From the NCBI GenBank assembly GCA_016783945.1, contig JADHVP010000021.1, forward strand, positions 1 to 35,976: a stretch of 35,976 nucleotides of DNA. Reading direction: 5' to 3'. Source of the DNA: Ignavibacteria bacterium. Lineage in GTDB: Bacteria > Bacteroidota > Ignavibacteria > Tepidaquicellales > Tepidaquicellaceae. Shown one piece after another: positions 8,548 through 16,919 of this stretch. Each line of letters starts with the position of its first letter. Within the stretch, counting starts at the first letter, position 1. The translations under genes were made by a program, and so were the position numbers. The notes below the pieces were generated by a model that was not told the DNA's origin, did not search any database, and saw only the letters and a program-made list of their open reading frames with translations.

Positions 8548-8934
8548 TCATGCATCATCATCGGTGTTGCCATCTTCTTCTAGGTGAACGTCGATCCTTG
8601 ATATCAATTCTTTAATTCTTGATTTGATATTTTCTTTATCTTGCAATATATCAACATTTTTGCTGGAATCCAATAACATATTTTTTAAATCTGAAATTTC
8701 TTTATCCTTAACAACCGAATCCGAATTTATTTTTGTTGATTGAAGTTTCAGGTCGGTTATACTGTTATTCAATTCCTTAATGTTCTCCTTAAGTAAGTTA
8801 TTCTCATCGGAAACTTCCTTCATTCTATAAATTAGCTTTTTAACTTTTTCAAAAAGTCTGTCTAAAGCTGATTTATGCGAATCCTTTAGTCTGTTAAATT
8901 CATCCTTATTGAATTCTTTGTTGTTTTCTGTCAT
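8548..8934 (-). CDS. coiled-coil protein of unknown function next to zapA
   Basis: A 128-residue protein that is almost entirely predicted coiled coil: leucine and isoleucine at heptad spacing in ALDRLFEKVKKLIYRMKEV, then ENIKELNNSITDLKLQSTKI. The tail is short and acidic (HLEEDGNTDDD). It has no signal peptide or membrane helix. It is 24 nt downstream of pheT and 65 nt upstream of zapA. By position and shape it could be a ZapB-like partner of ZapA, but coiled coils resemble each other by composition, so homology is not claimed. Confidence 0.75.
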   Translation of the reverse strand: MTENNKEFNKDEFNRLKDSHKSALDRLFEKVKKLIYRMKEVSDENNLLKENIKELNNSITDLKLQSTKINSDSVVKDKEISDLKNMLLDSSKNVDILQDKENIKSRIKELISRIDVHLEEDGNTDDDA

Positions 8935-8958
8935 AACCGGAATTTTTAATCCCTAAAA

Positions 8959-11358
8959 TTATTCTCTTAAAGTTATTCCTAACTGTTTCTCAAGTGTCTT
9001 TACAATTTTATTGACCGATTGATTTACTTCATCATCAGTCAATGTACTTTTATCAGATAAAAATTCTAAAGAAAAAGCCATACTCTTTTTATCAGAACCT
9101 AATTGTTTATCTGAATAGATATCAAAAAGCTTTACACTTCTTAAAAACTCACTACCACTACTTATAATAAGCTCTCTAATATCTTTAAACAAGATATCCT
9201 TTTGCGTTACAATTGCGAGGTCTCTTTTTGCAACAGGAAATTTTGATATCTCTTTATAAAACTTACTTGTATCAACCTTATTGTAAAGAGCATCAAGATA
9301 AATTTCAGAAAAATATATATCTTGTTCAATATTAAATAGATTTAACATTTCATTACTAACTTTATATACTTTTCCAATCAATAAGTTATCAATGATTAAA
9401 TCTATTACGATATTCTTTTCATTATCATTATAACAAAATAATACTAAATTATCAAGATTTAATTTAGACAGAAACATTTCAAGCTCACCTTTCAGATCAT
9501 AGATATCAAAATTTACATCATGCTCATTGAAAGACATCTTATCGTACTTACCGCTTAATGTAATTGAAAGTCTGTTCTCTTCTTTGAAATTATCTCCCGC
9601 ATCTTCAAATACGTTACCAATCTCGAATAATTTCAGAGAAACACCTTTTCCTGAATAATTAATATTGTTTTTTATCACACGCAGCATTCCATAAAGCAAA
9701 TTAACTCTCATACCATCCATTTCTAATGAAATGGGATTTTCAATCTTCACAATCTTATCTGAAAACAACTTAAGTTTATCCCTGTGAAGTTGTGACTCTG
9801 TTATTATTTCATTGAAACCTCTGCCGATAAAGTGTTCCCTGGTTTTGTTAACAAGTTTTCGATTCTTTATGCCGTAGTCAACGTGTGAAGATATATCCAT
9901 ATTGAAGCTAAGTTGATTATCGAGTTTCTCATAACCATACAACCGAGTTACCTCTTCTATCAGATCTACTTCCCTCATAAGGTCATTCCTTCTGAATTCA
10001 GGAATATCAAACATGAGTTTACCGTCTTTCTTCTCTACAAATTTGATTTCTATTTTCCCGAGCAGATCAATGACCTGTTTTTCATCAAGTTCAATTCCAA
10101 TTAATTTGCTTGCTCTTTCTACTCTAATACCTACATACATTTTCTTAAACTTTACAGGATATTCATCAACGAGTCCTTTTAAAACTTCGCCTCCAGCAAG
10201 TTCATTCATTAACTGTGCTGCTCTATGAGAAGCATATTCTACTTTTTCGATATCAACACCTCGTTCGAATCTTTGAGATGCATCAGTTTGCAATCCAAGC
10301 TTTTTTGAATTTTTTCTTATACATACCGGATCGAAATACGCACTCTCAATAAAAACATTCTTCGTATCATCTTTAATTTCTGAAAATTCACCGCCCATAA
10401 CTCCAGCAATTGCAGAATACCCTTCCGCATCACAAACCATCAACGACTTATCGTTTAATATTCTTTCTTTTGAATCGAGAGTTGTAAACTTATCCCCCTC
10501 TTTTGCAGTTCGCACAATAATTTCTTTTCCTCTTATCTCATCGTAATCGAATGCATGCAATGGCTGCCCCGTTTCCATCATAACATAATTGGTTATATCA
10601 ACGATATTATTTCTTGGTCTGAGTCCTATCGAAGTGAGTTTCCTTTTTAACCACTCGGGAGACTCTCCAATTTTCACATTCTTTACAACCCGACCGGTGA
10701 ATCGTTTACAAAAATCCTTACTATCGATACTAATTTTTATGTAATCGCTGCTTTTTTCTTCCGACTCTTTAATTTCGATTTCGGGAAGCTTAATTTTTTT
10801 ATCATAAATCGCTGCGATTTCTCTTGCCATTCCGATGTGAGAAAACTGGTCTCCCCTGTTCGCAGTAACACCAATATCGATTATATAATCATCCGCTTTA
10901 ATATACTCCGCAAATTCCTGTCCAACCTTTGCATTCGGATCTAAAACCATTATACCTGAATGATCTTCAGAAATTTCAAGCTCATCTTCAGCACAAATCA
11001 TTCCTTCAGAAGTGACTCCTCTTATTTTAGTCTTTTTAATTTCAAAACCACCGTTTGGAATAATCGCACCTACTAATGCAACGCAAACTTTTTGTCCTTT
11101 TTCAACATTCGGTGCACCACAAACAATATCGTGTGTCTTATTACCAACATTGACTTTACATAACACCAATTTGTCTGCATCAGGATGTTTAGAAACTTCT
11201 TCGACTTCGCCAACAACAAAATATTTATACTTTTCTCTCTCGCTTTCGATAGATTCAATATCCAAACCAATTTCGATCATACTTTGCTTGAGTTCATCGA
11301 ACGAACCTATCTCAAGCCCGGGAATGTAGTCTTTTATCCAGTTTAAACTTATTTTCAT
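8959..11358 (-). CDS. pheT: phenylalanyl-tRNA synthetase beta subunit
   Basis: Charges tRNA-Phe together with PheS, which is not in this window. About 799 residues, the usual length. Order: N-terminal tRNA-binding OB domain (VGEVEEVSKHPDADKLVLCK), the B3/B4 editing region, the B5 domain with RNDLMREVDLIEEVTRLYGY, a catalytic-like module, and the C-terminal anticodon-binding FDX-ACB domain (KFPVAKRDLAIV). The start is set at ATG 11358, giving MKISLNWIKDYIPG, which matches the family. An ATG eight codons upstream (11382) is in frame but adds an uncharacteristic peptide. It heads the run pheT, coiled-coil gene, zapA, 6S-like RNA, rny. Confidence 0.97.
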   Translation of the reverse strand: MKISLNWIKDYIPGLEIGSFDELKQSMIEIGLDIESIESEREKYKYFVVGEVEEVSKHPDADKLVLCKVNVGNKTHDIVCGAPNVEKGQKVCVALVGAIIPNGGFEIKKTKIRGVTSEGMICAEDELEISEDHSGIMVLDPNAKVGQEFAEYIKADDYIIDIGVTANRGDQFSHIGMAREIAAIYDKKIKLPEIEIKESEEKSSDYIKISIDSKDFCKRFTGRVVKNVKIGESPEWLKRKLTSIGLRPRNNIVDITNYVMMETGQPLHAFDYDEIRGKEIIVRTAKEGDKFTTLDSKERILNDKSLMVCDAEGYSAIAGVMGGEFSEIKDDTKNVFIESAYFDPVCIRKNSKKLGLQTDASQRFERGVDIEKVEYASHRAAQLMNELAGGEVLKGLVDEYPVKFKKMYVGIRVERASKLIGIELDEKQVIDLLGKIEIKFVEKKDGKLMFDIPEFRRNDLMREVDLIEEVTRLYGYEKLDNQLSFNMDISSHVDYGIKNRKLVNKTREHFIGRGFNEIITESQLHRDKLKLFSDKIVKIENPISLEMDGMRVNLLYGMLRVIKNNINYSGKGVSLKLFEIGNVFEDAGDNFKEENRLSITLSGKYDKMSFNEHDVNFDIYDLKGELEMFLSKLNLDNLVLFCYNDNEKNIVIDLIIDNLLIGKVYKVSNEMLNLFNIEQDIYFSEIYLDALYNKVDTSKFYKEISKFPVAKRDLAIVTQKDILFKDIRELIISSGSEFLRSVKLFDIYSDKQLGSDKKSMAFSLEFLSDKSTLTDDEVNQSVNKIVKTLEKQLGITLRE

Positions 11359-11482
11359 GAAAATCAATATATAGAAATGCATTTCTACTTAAAATATAAA
11401 AATGTAGCGTTCAAAGTGCTGAAATTATTAAATTACAAGAAGTGTTTTAATAATTTAACTTTTATAAGAAGGTTTCGTTTAA

Positions 11483-11490
11483 TACTTTTG
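11483..11490 (+). promoter_or_regulatory. Bacteroidota-type -7 box before mnmA
   Basis: TACTTTTG matches the TAnnTTTG -7 consensus of Bacteroidota housekeeping sigma factors. Only 4 nt separate it from the mnmA ATG at 11495, so transcription would begin at or within a base or two of the start codon. No clear TTTG -33 box is seen. Confidence 0.5.
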
Positions 11491-11494
11491 TAAT

Positions 11495-12598
11495 ATGACT
11501 GAAAGTATCAAGAATAAGACAATCGTAGTTGCCATGAGCGGAGGAGTTGACTCTTCCGTTGCTGCTGCTTTACTCAAAAAAGAAGGTTTCGATGTAATCG
11601 GAATAACATTAAAAATGTGGAGCTATAATGACATCCCGGTGCAAGATTCAGGCTGTTGCTCGCTTGAGTCTATTTATAACGCAAAGAATGTCTCCGAACA
11701 GCTTGGCTTTAATCATTACACACTGGACTTTACGGAAAAATTCACCGATACAGTTATAAACGATTTCATCTCGGAATATATGAGTGGTAACACTCCTAAT
11801 CCATGTGTTCTATGCAATAAAGCTATTAAGTGGGGTGCTTTATTAGAAAAATCTGAATCGCTCGGAGCAGAATATTTAGCGACAGGTCACTATGCAAAGG
11901 TGAAACATAATGAGAAGAATAAAAGATACAACATTGCTGCTGCTGACGATAAATCGAAAGACCAATCGTATGCTTTGTGGAGTGTATCCCAATATGCACT
12001 AAGCAAAACAATATTCCCTCTCGGTAGTTATTCAAAGGAAAAAATTCGTGAAATTGCATCAGAGATGAATCTGAAACCTGCTAACATACCCGACTCTCAG
12101 GAAATATGCTTTGTCCCGAACAACAATTACAGGGAGCTATTAGAAATCAAAATACCCGATATTAATGAAAAAGTTGGTGAAGGTGATATTCTATATAAAG
12201 ATAAAAAAATTGGAACGCATAAAGGATACCCATATTACACTATCGGGCAAAGACGAGGTCTAAACATAGCATTAGGAAAACCGGTGTATGTTTCAAAGAT
12301 TGATCCGGGAAAGAATATCATTACTGTAGACGACGAAGAAGGTCTTTTACAAAAAGAATTCATTGCAAAAGATATTAATCTTATGATGTTCGATAAACTC
12401 CCTGAACCTTTGAATGTAAACGTTAAGATAAGATATAAAGACGAGGAAGCACCGGCAATAATCGAGCAAACCGATGACAATCATATCAAAGTAACCTTTG
12501 ACGCTCCGAAGAAATCCATTACTCCCGGACAGTCCGCAGTATTTTATTTAAGAGATGATGTTGTGGGAGGCGGGATAATAGAAAAAGTTTATACGTAG
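11495..12598 (+). CDS. mnmA: tRNA-specific 2-thiouridylase
   Basis: Introduces the 2-thio group at wobble U34 of tRNA-Lys, -Glu and -Gln in the cytoplasm. The 367 residues are the family length. The PP-loop AMSGGVDSS is at 13-21, the nucleophile Cys104 is in NPCVLC, and the second active-site Cys205 is in DSQEICFVP. The tRNA-binding and C-terminal beta-barrel regions follow (HKGYPYYTIGQRRGL, PGQSAVFY). It is divergent from pheT, with 136 bp between the two starts. The -7 box is 4 nt from the ATG, so the mRNA is probably leaderless. A hairpin begins at the base after the stop codon. Confidence 0.97.
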   Translation: MTESIKNKTIVVAMSGGVDSSVAAALLKKEGFDVIGITLKMWSYNDIPVQDSGCCSLESIYNAKNVSEQLGFNHYTLDFTEKFTDTVINDFISEYMSGNTPNPCVLCNKAIKWGALLEKSESLGAEYLATGHYAKVKHNEKNKRYNIAAADDKSKDQSYALWSVSQYALSKTIFPLGSYSKEKIREIASEMNLKPANIPDSQEICFVPNNNYRELLEIKIPDINEKVGEGDILYKDKKIGTHKGYPYYTIGQRRGLNIALGKPVYVSKIDPGKNIITVDDEEGLLQKEFIAKDINLMMFDKLPEPLNVNVKIRYKDEEAPAIIEQTDDNHIKVTFDAPKKSITPGQSAVFYLRDDVVGGGIIEKVYT

Positions 12599-12634
12599 GC
12601 TTGCCTCTACCTGTAGTAGACAGGTGCAGCAAGC
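12599..12634 (+). repeat. palindromic hairpin directly after mnmA
   Basis: GCTTGC (12599-12604) pairs with GCAAGC (12629-12634), and inside it ACCTGT pairs with ACAGGT around a 5-nt loop. No T-run follows, so it is not a standard terminator. The ACCTG(T/C) core recurs twice more within 150 nt (ACCTGT/ACAGGT near 12680-12715 and CCTGC/GCAGG near 12729-12753), which suggests an interspersed palindromic repeat family that may also protect the mnmA mRNA 3' end. Confidence 0.6.
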
Positions 12635-12719
12635 AGGGGTTCAAAATCTTGGATCCTTTCACTGCTGTTAGTGAGAACCTGTCTAAGGCGAAATAGTTCA
12701 AACAACAGGTAGAATAAAT

Positions 12720-12831
12720 TGCCACTAACCTGCCACAAATCATAGCAGGCAGGAACACGAAGACACTAAGTAACACTAAAGTCATAATTCAATTTTTTTG
12801 TGAAACTTTGTGCTTTAGTGCTTTTATGGCA
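12720..12831. repeat. MITE-like imperfect inverted repeat, about 112 bp
   Basis: Bounded by TGCCA (12720-12724) and TGGCA (12827-12831). The left half carries ACACGAAGACACTAAG and AACACTAAAG; the right half carries CTTTGTGCTTTAGTGCTTTT, roughly the reverse complement. The centre is AT-rich. Degenerate repeats of this wording (CACTAAG...CTTTGTG) are common between genes in this group. No open reading frame is inside, so it is either non-autonomous or decayed. Confidence 0.5.
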
Positions 12832-13034
12832 AAATCTAAGTGAGATTTTTAAAAAATTTCCCTTCAATGCAGGTTTATTTCCCAGAGATAGTCAAAGAGT
12901 TTGACAAACCAGAAAAAAAGTTCAATGGGTTAATTATTTAATATGTATCATAATAAACATAGTAAAAAAATGATGCATTGAGTATATTTTTTTATAGAGA
13001 ATCGCACAAAAAATAATTTCTTCAATTTTATAAC

Positions 13035-13352
13035 GTGAACACCAGTCAATTAAATAAAGAAAAAATATACCGATTATTGATTCTTAATTCCGATAAAGTA
13101 AAAGAGTTTGGTGTAAACAAAATTGGTTTATTCGGTTCGTATGTACGAAATGAATTTAAACAAGACAGCAACGTTGATTTCATCGTTGAATTTATTCCGG
13201 GTAAAAAGAATTATAAAAATTTCATCCACCTTGCTTATTTTCTTGAAGACCTCTTTAATATAAAAGCGGATCTTCTAACCCTTAATTCATTAAGCCCTTT
13301 TCTTAAGCCCTATATCTTAAAAGAAATTGAATATGTCTCTCTCAGTCATTGA
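13035..13352 (+). CDS. mntA: MntA-type nucleotidyltransferase antitoxin with altered active site
   Basis: A 105-residue minimal nucleotidyltransferase. In type VII HepT/MntA systems this protein AMPylates and silences the HEPN toxin. The fold signature GSYVRNEF starts at G34-S35 and the third acidic residue D79 (in KADLLTL) is present. The expected D-x-D reads N46-V-D48, so the first metal-binding Asp is Asn (codon AAC, read directly). The start is GTG at 13035; no ATG is available. It overlaps hepT by 20 nt. The change could weaken AMPylation and leave binding as the mode of neutralisation, which is inference. Confidence 0.85.
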   Translation: MNTSQLNKEKIYRLLILNSDKVKEFGVNKIGLFGSYVRNEFKQDSNVDFIVEFIPGKKNYKNFIHLAYFLEDLFNIKADLLTLNSLSPFLKPYILKEIEYVSLSH

Positions 13353-13662
13353 ATTTCTAAAACACATATTAAAAGAAGTTGAATACCTTCAAGATAAATC
13401 AGAAAATATAACCTTTACATATTTCATAAATGATTCAACCTTAACAAGAGCATTCACCAGGAGTATTGAAATTATTGGAGAAGCTGCAAAGAAAATCCCG
13501 GATGAATTAAAACAGAAATATCCCGAAGTCGAATGGAAAGACATAGCAGGAATGAGAGATAAATTAGTTCATGAATATTTTGGAATTGACTATGAGTTGG
13601 TTTGGGATGTTATAAAAAATGAAGTCTCTAACGTATTTTTTAAATCTTTTTATTGCACTTGA
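13333..13662 (+). CDS. hepT: HEPN ribonuclease toxin HepT (DUF86)
   Basis: A 109-residue HEPN-domain RNase toxin paired with MntA. The R-x4-H-x-Y motif is intact: R75-DKLV-H80-E-Y82, followed by [12 protein letters not shown] as is standard for the family. The N-terminal helix contains the usual [16 protein letters not shown] segment. The start is ATG at 13333; a TTG at 13327 would add two residues. Either start lies inside the end of mntA, so translation is coupled with antitoxin first. The motif residues for cleavage and for AMPylation (the Tyr) are both retained, so the toxin looks functional. Confidence 0.9.
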   Translation: MSLSVIEFLKHILKEVEYLQDKSENITFTYFINDSTLTRAFTRSIEIIGEAAKKIPDELKQKYPEVEWKDIAGMRDKLVHEYFGIDYELVWDVIKNEVSNVFFKSFYCT

Positions 13663-13704
13663 AACTTGAATCCGCCTTACGTTAAAAGAGTTATCAAATA
13701 TTTT

Positions 13705-15018
13705 ATGATGAAAACAACAACCATTAATATTACGACTATTATCTTAATAGTATTTATTTCAATATTACCTAAAACAGCATCTTCCCAGCAGGGAGGGTGG
13801 AGTCGGCAGATGACTAATATGGGAGTTGATAATTTGACTTGTGTCTATGCATTTTCTCCATTGAATGCAATTGCATCAGTTGGCTATTATACTTATCCGC
13901 TTACGAATGCTTATCAGTTTTATAAAACCACTAACGGTGGAATAAACTGGATACTCATTAGCTCCGGAAGTAATTGTTACATAAATACATTTCAATTCAT
14001 CGATGAACAAACGGGGTACGCAGGAGGGGGATATACGGGACCTCCGCCAGATTTTGATAAAGGTCAATTTATTCTCAAGACTACTAACGGAGGTGTTAAC
14101 TGGACTACTGCTTGGTATATGATAATTTCTGAACTACCTGTAGATATTGATTTCAAAGACCTGCATTTTATTAATGCAAACACGGGCTGGGCATGCTCTA
14201 ATCAAGCTTCAATATTAAGAACAACAAATGGAGGTTTTAATTTCACATTCCATGCAATTACTCCTTATTTTTATAAAAAAGCAATTTTTTTTGTTAACAG
14301 TCAGAGAGGCTGGACAGCAGGAGACTCTGGAAGAATCGCATCAACATCAAACGGTGGGCTCAACTGGAATATGCAGCCGGATTTAATGACACAAACGATA
14401 AACTCACTTTCTTTTCTTAATGAGCAAACCGGATATGCATGTAACAGTACAGGTTTTCTTTTTAAAACTACAAACGGTGGTGTAAACTGGGCCAGCAACC
14501 AGATTTCTACAACGCCATTGTACTCCATTTTTTACACGGACGAGTATCATGGATGGATTGCGGGTACTAATTATATTATTGGTTACAACGGCTCGTTCTT
14601 TAATTCTTATGTTTCATCAATGACATTAAAGTCAATTTCCTTTTGTGATACTTTACACGGGTGGGCTTGTGGTGGAACATATATGCTTTATACATCCACA
14701 GGAGGTGTTACAGGAATAAACCCATATAACAATTCGATCCCTGTAGAATACAATTTAGAGCAGAACTATCCGAATCCATTCAATCCAACAACAAAGATAA
14801 TTTATGATCTTCCGAATTCAGGAAATGTGAAATTAATTGTGTATGATTTATTAGGTAATGAAACTTCAATACTAGAAAAGAATAAATTCAAAAGTGCTGG
14901 AAGATATTCTACCGTTTTTGATGGCAGCAATTTATCCAGCGGAGTATATTTTTACCTACTCGAAGTTAACGATGGAAAAGATTTCAGTATGGCAAAGAAA
15001 ATGCTTTTAATAAAATGA
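13705..15018 (+). CDS. secreted BNR/Ycf48-like repeat protein with T9SS C-terminal sorting domain
   Basis: A 438-residue secreted protein. The signal peptide is the first ~28 residues (MKTTTINITTIILIVFIS, ending near TASSQ). The body has at least five repeats of the TTNGGxNW type (KTTNGGINW, KTTNGGVNW, RTTNGGFNF, STSNGGLNW), as in beta-propeller photosystem-assembly (Ycf48) and sialidase-like proteins. The last ~85 residues are a type A sorting domain for the type IX secretion system, with LEQNYPNPFNPTTKI and a final FSMAKKMLLIK. It is probably cell-surface or released. The start is ATG at 13705 or 13708; an in-frame TTG at 13666 would bury the signal peptide. The binding partner is unknown. 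Confidence 0.9.
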   Translation: MMKTTTINITTIILIVFISILPKTASSQQGGWSRQMTNMGVDNLTCVYAFSPLNAIASVGYYTYPLTNAYQFYKTTNGGINWILISSGSNCYINTFQFIDEQTGYAGGGYTGPPPDFDKGQFILKTTNGGVNWTTAWYMIISELPVDIDFKDLHFINANTGWACSNQASILRTTNGGFNFTFHAITPYFYKKAIFFVNSQRGWTAGDSGRIASTSNGGLNWNMQPDLMTQTINSLSFLNEQTGYACNSTGFLFKTTNGGVNWASNQISTTPLYSIFYTDEYHGWIAGTNYIIGYNGSFFNSYVSSMTLKSISFCDTLHGWACGGTYMLYTSTGGVTGINPYNNSIPVEYNLEQNYPNPFNPTTKIIYDLPNSGNVKLIVYDLLGNETSILEKNKFKSAGRYSTVFDGSNLSSGVYFYLLEVNDGKDFSMAKKMLLIK

Positions 15019-15030
15019 TTTATCGTCAAA

Positions 15031-16257
15031 TTAAGAATTCAATTGCCTTTTCAACTCTGATTTTACCTTTACTGGTAAAACTTTCTCCAACTCTATACTT
15101 TCACATTTATTGAAACGTGCGAAATCTTTAAGTTTATCTGTCAGAGGTGGAAGTAATTTTTCAAAATCTTTAAATCCCTTTTCAAAACCCAGACTTTTGA
15201 TAGCAAGAACCTTTTTTTTACGGTCAGCTTTTGAATCTAATCTACCGACAAATTTATCACCCCATAAAATTGGCAGAACAAAATATCCTAACTTTCTCTT
15301 ACCTTTTGGGACATAACATTCGAGGGCATAATCAAAATCAAAAAGACGTTTAATTCTATCACGCTGAATAATGAGATTATCGAATGGCGATAAAAGGTGC
15401 AAAGCTGAGTTTTTTCGTTTAACTCTTATCGACTTTTCCATTACTTCTGAGAAAGCATAATAATCTGATTTATCATCACCAACAATTTTTACAGGCATTA
15501 CCTCACCTGAATCTATAAAATCTTGTATTGCATTAATAATTATCTTTTTACCCGCAGCATGTATGTGATTACATATTTCTTTTTCCGTAGCCACTCCATA
15601 AGCAGAAAGGGCACGGCTAACGAAAAATCTTCCCATTTTATCATCGCCCGGAATGTTGGTGTCGGTATGAGCAGGCAGTACTCTCTCGGTCAGATCGTAG
15701 ACACGCTGGAAATTCCGTCGTTCTGTTATCATCAATTCACCTTTCCAGAAGAGCAATTCGAGTGCAACTTTTGCAGGTCTCCAGTCCCACCAGGTTCCCC
15801 GGCTTTTATCCGTAAGTGTTTCGAAATCTCTCGAAGCTAATGCTCCTTCATTTCGTATACGTTCAAGAATCGGATCCATCAGATGTCCAAACTTTTTCAA
15901 TCTTCCTTGCACCCACTTACTTTTAGGATCGGCGAAGCTGCGCATCATTGGAATATAATATCTGTAATCGGTTGTTGGAAGATAAGATGCAGCATGTCCC
16001 CAGTATTCAAACACACGACGGTCTTTTGACTGAAGCTCATGAAGCATCTCAGGTTTATAATCAGGTCTGCGTGTCCAGAGTGTATGATTATGTGCACGCT
16101 CGATAATGTTTATCGTATCGATCTGAACATAACCTAAATTCTCTATAGTTTGTACAACTCCTTCTTTTCCTTTTGGCAGTTTTGTCCCTCCATCGAGCAG
16201 TTGAGCCTTTAAAGCTATACTGCGTGCAATTTCAGGAGATATTCGGATTTCTTTCAT
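15031..16257 (-). CDS. YcaQ/AlkX-family DNA glycosylase (winged-helix, HTH_42)
   Basis: A 408-residue member of the family that includes E. coli YcaQ (AlkX) and Streptomyces AlkZ, which unhook interstrand crosslinks and remove bulky alkylated bases. The catalytic motif is Q45-I-D47 in LGYVQIDTIN, the Q-x-D form of YcaQ rather than the Q-x-Q of AlkZ. Other family landmarks are RAHNHTLWTRRPDY, FEYWGHAASYLP, TWWDWRPAKVALELLFWKGE and LSPFDNLIIQRDR. The start is ATG at 16257; a TTG seven codons upstream is possible. It converges on the T9SS gene with 12 nt between stops. The substrate range here is not known. Confidence 0.88.
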   Translation of the reverse strand: MKEIRISPEIARSIALKAQLLDGGTKLPKGKEGVVQTIENLGYVQIDTINIIERAHNHTLWTRRPDYKPEMLHELQSKDRRVFEYWGHAASYLPTTDYRYYIPMMRSFADPKSKWVQGRLKKFGHLMDPILERIRNEGALASRDFETLTDKSRGTWWDWRPAKVALELLFWKGELMITERRNFQRVYDLTERVLPAHTDTNIPGDDKMGRFFVSRALSAYGVATEKEICNHIHAAGKKIIINAIQDFIDSGEVMPVKIVGDDKSDYYAFSEVMEKSIRVKRKNSALHLLSPFDNLIIQRDRIKRLFDFDYALECYVPKGKRKLGYFVLPILWGDKFVGRLDSKADRKKKVLAIKSLGFEKGFKDFEKLLPPLTDKLKDFARFNKCESIELEKVLPVKVKSELKRQLNS

Positions 16258-16371
16258 TTGATGAATTCTAACAGACAAATTATGAATTCTATAAAATCAT
16301 AACAATTGAAAATTCCCTTCGGTATGGAGGATGGAAAGCTTTACAAACAAAGCTGTATCGTGAAATATAAA

Positions 16372-16406
16372 ATGTTGTGCCAGATAAACTTTACCTGACA
16401 CAACAT
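16372..16406 (-). terminator. hairpin terminator after the PepSY-like gene
   Basis: ATGTTGTG plus CAG (16372-16383) pair with CTG plus CACAACAT (16395-16406), with one mismatch. On the minus strand the stem is followed by TTTTATATTT. It sits 50 nt past the stop of the PepSY-like gene. Confidence 0.6.
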
Positions 16407-16455
16407 AATCTAAAAAGCTGGTTTAAAAAAAATCTAACTAGTTTACTTTACTATA

Positions 16456-16848
16456 TCAATCATCGTCTTTTTCATTACTATCCCCATCATCTGATTCAAT
16501 TCCCAGGAAGTTTCCAGCAGCATCATACATTACTTCGGTTATTACACCGTTGTTTTTTATTTCTACGTCATAAGTGATGTTTCCATCTTCTTTAGTAATT
16601 TCATCTGCTTCTAAAAGTTCAGCACCGGGGTATCGTACCATAATATCATCTTTAATGGATTGAGGAAGGTCACTTGGACTGATCTCTTTTTCAATTTCAT
16701 CATCCGGGTCATCTCCATTTATATCATATACCACTGTGCTTATCATATTGTTTGGAATTGTTACCACATTTGCTTTTTTACTTCCCATCGCTGATGTTGT
16801 AAAGGTTGCGATAAAGAGCAATGCTATTAAAGCTAATAGTACTTTCAT
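16456..16848 (-). CDS. periplasmic PepSY-like (DUF2874) acidic protein
   Basis: A 130-residue exported protein. The signal peptide is residues 1-20 (MKVLLALIALLFIATFTTSA). The mature part holds one PepSY-like domain: LPQSIKDDIMVRYPGAELLE, then ITYDVEIKNNGVITEVMYDA and AGNFLGIE. Both ends are acidic (GDDPDDEIEKEISPSD; final DDGDSNEKDDD), which may suggest cation binding, though that is only compositional. The ATG has a strong AAGGAG about 7 nt upstream and its own -7 box. It lies directly downstream of a response regulator/sensor kinase pair, a common arrangement for these proteins in Bacteroidota, so it is probably the pair's target or sensor accessory. Confidence 0.82.
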   Translation of the reverse strand: MKVLLALIALLFIATFTTSAMGSKKANVVTIPNNMISTVVYDINGDDPDDEIEKEISPSDLPQSIKDDIMVRYPGAELLEADEITKEDGNITYDVEIKNNGVITEVMYDAAGNFLGIESDDGDSNEKDDD

Positions 16849-16884
16849 AATTTTCTCCTTTTGTTTAATATTTAAGTTATATTA

Positions 16885-16892
16885 CAAAACTA
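16885..16892 (-). promoter_or_regulatory. Bacteroidota-type -7 box for the PepSY-like gene
   Basis: On the minus strand this reads TAGTTTTG, matching TAnnTTTG. It predicts a leader of about 30 nt carrying the AAGGAG ribosome site. It lies in the gap after the sensor kinase, so the gene can be expressed without read-through from the two-component genes. Confidence 0.5.
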
Positions 16893-16919
16893 ATACATAA
16901 TATTGAAGGAATTTTGTAG

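Larger units (their letters stand above)
12599..13034. other. gene-free spacer between mnmA and the toxin-antitoxin pair
   Basis: 436 nt without a supportable gene. The first 235 nt are the palindromic and inverted-repeat elements described separately. The remaining ~200 nt are plain AT-rich sequence in which I see no RNA gene; the promoter of the downstream toxin-antitoxin pair should lie here, but no -7 box stands out. Confidence 0.7.

Noticed and set aside
11012-11329. 105-codon plus-strand frame inside pheT
   Set aside because: pheT is unambiguous across this stretch. The antisense translation is Ser/Thr/Pro-rich without any domain.
11359-11382. Longer pheT start at ATG 11382
   Set aside because: It adds MHFYILIF before the conserved MKISLNWIKDYIPG start of the family.
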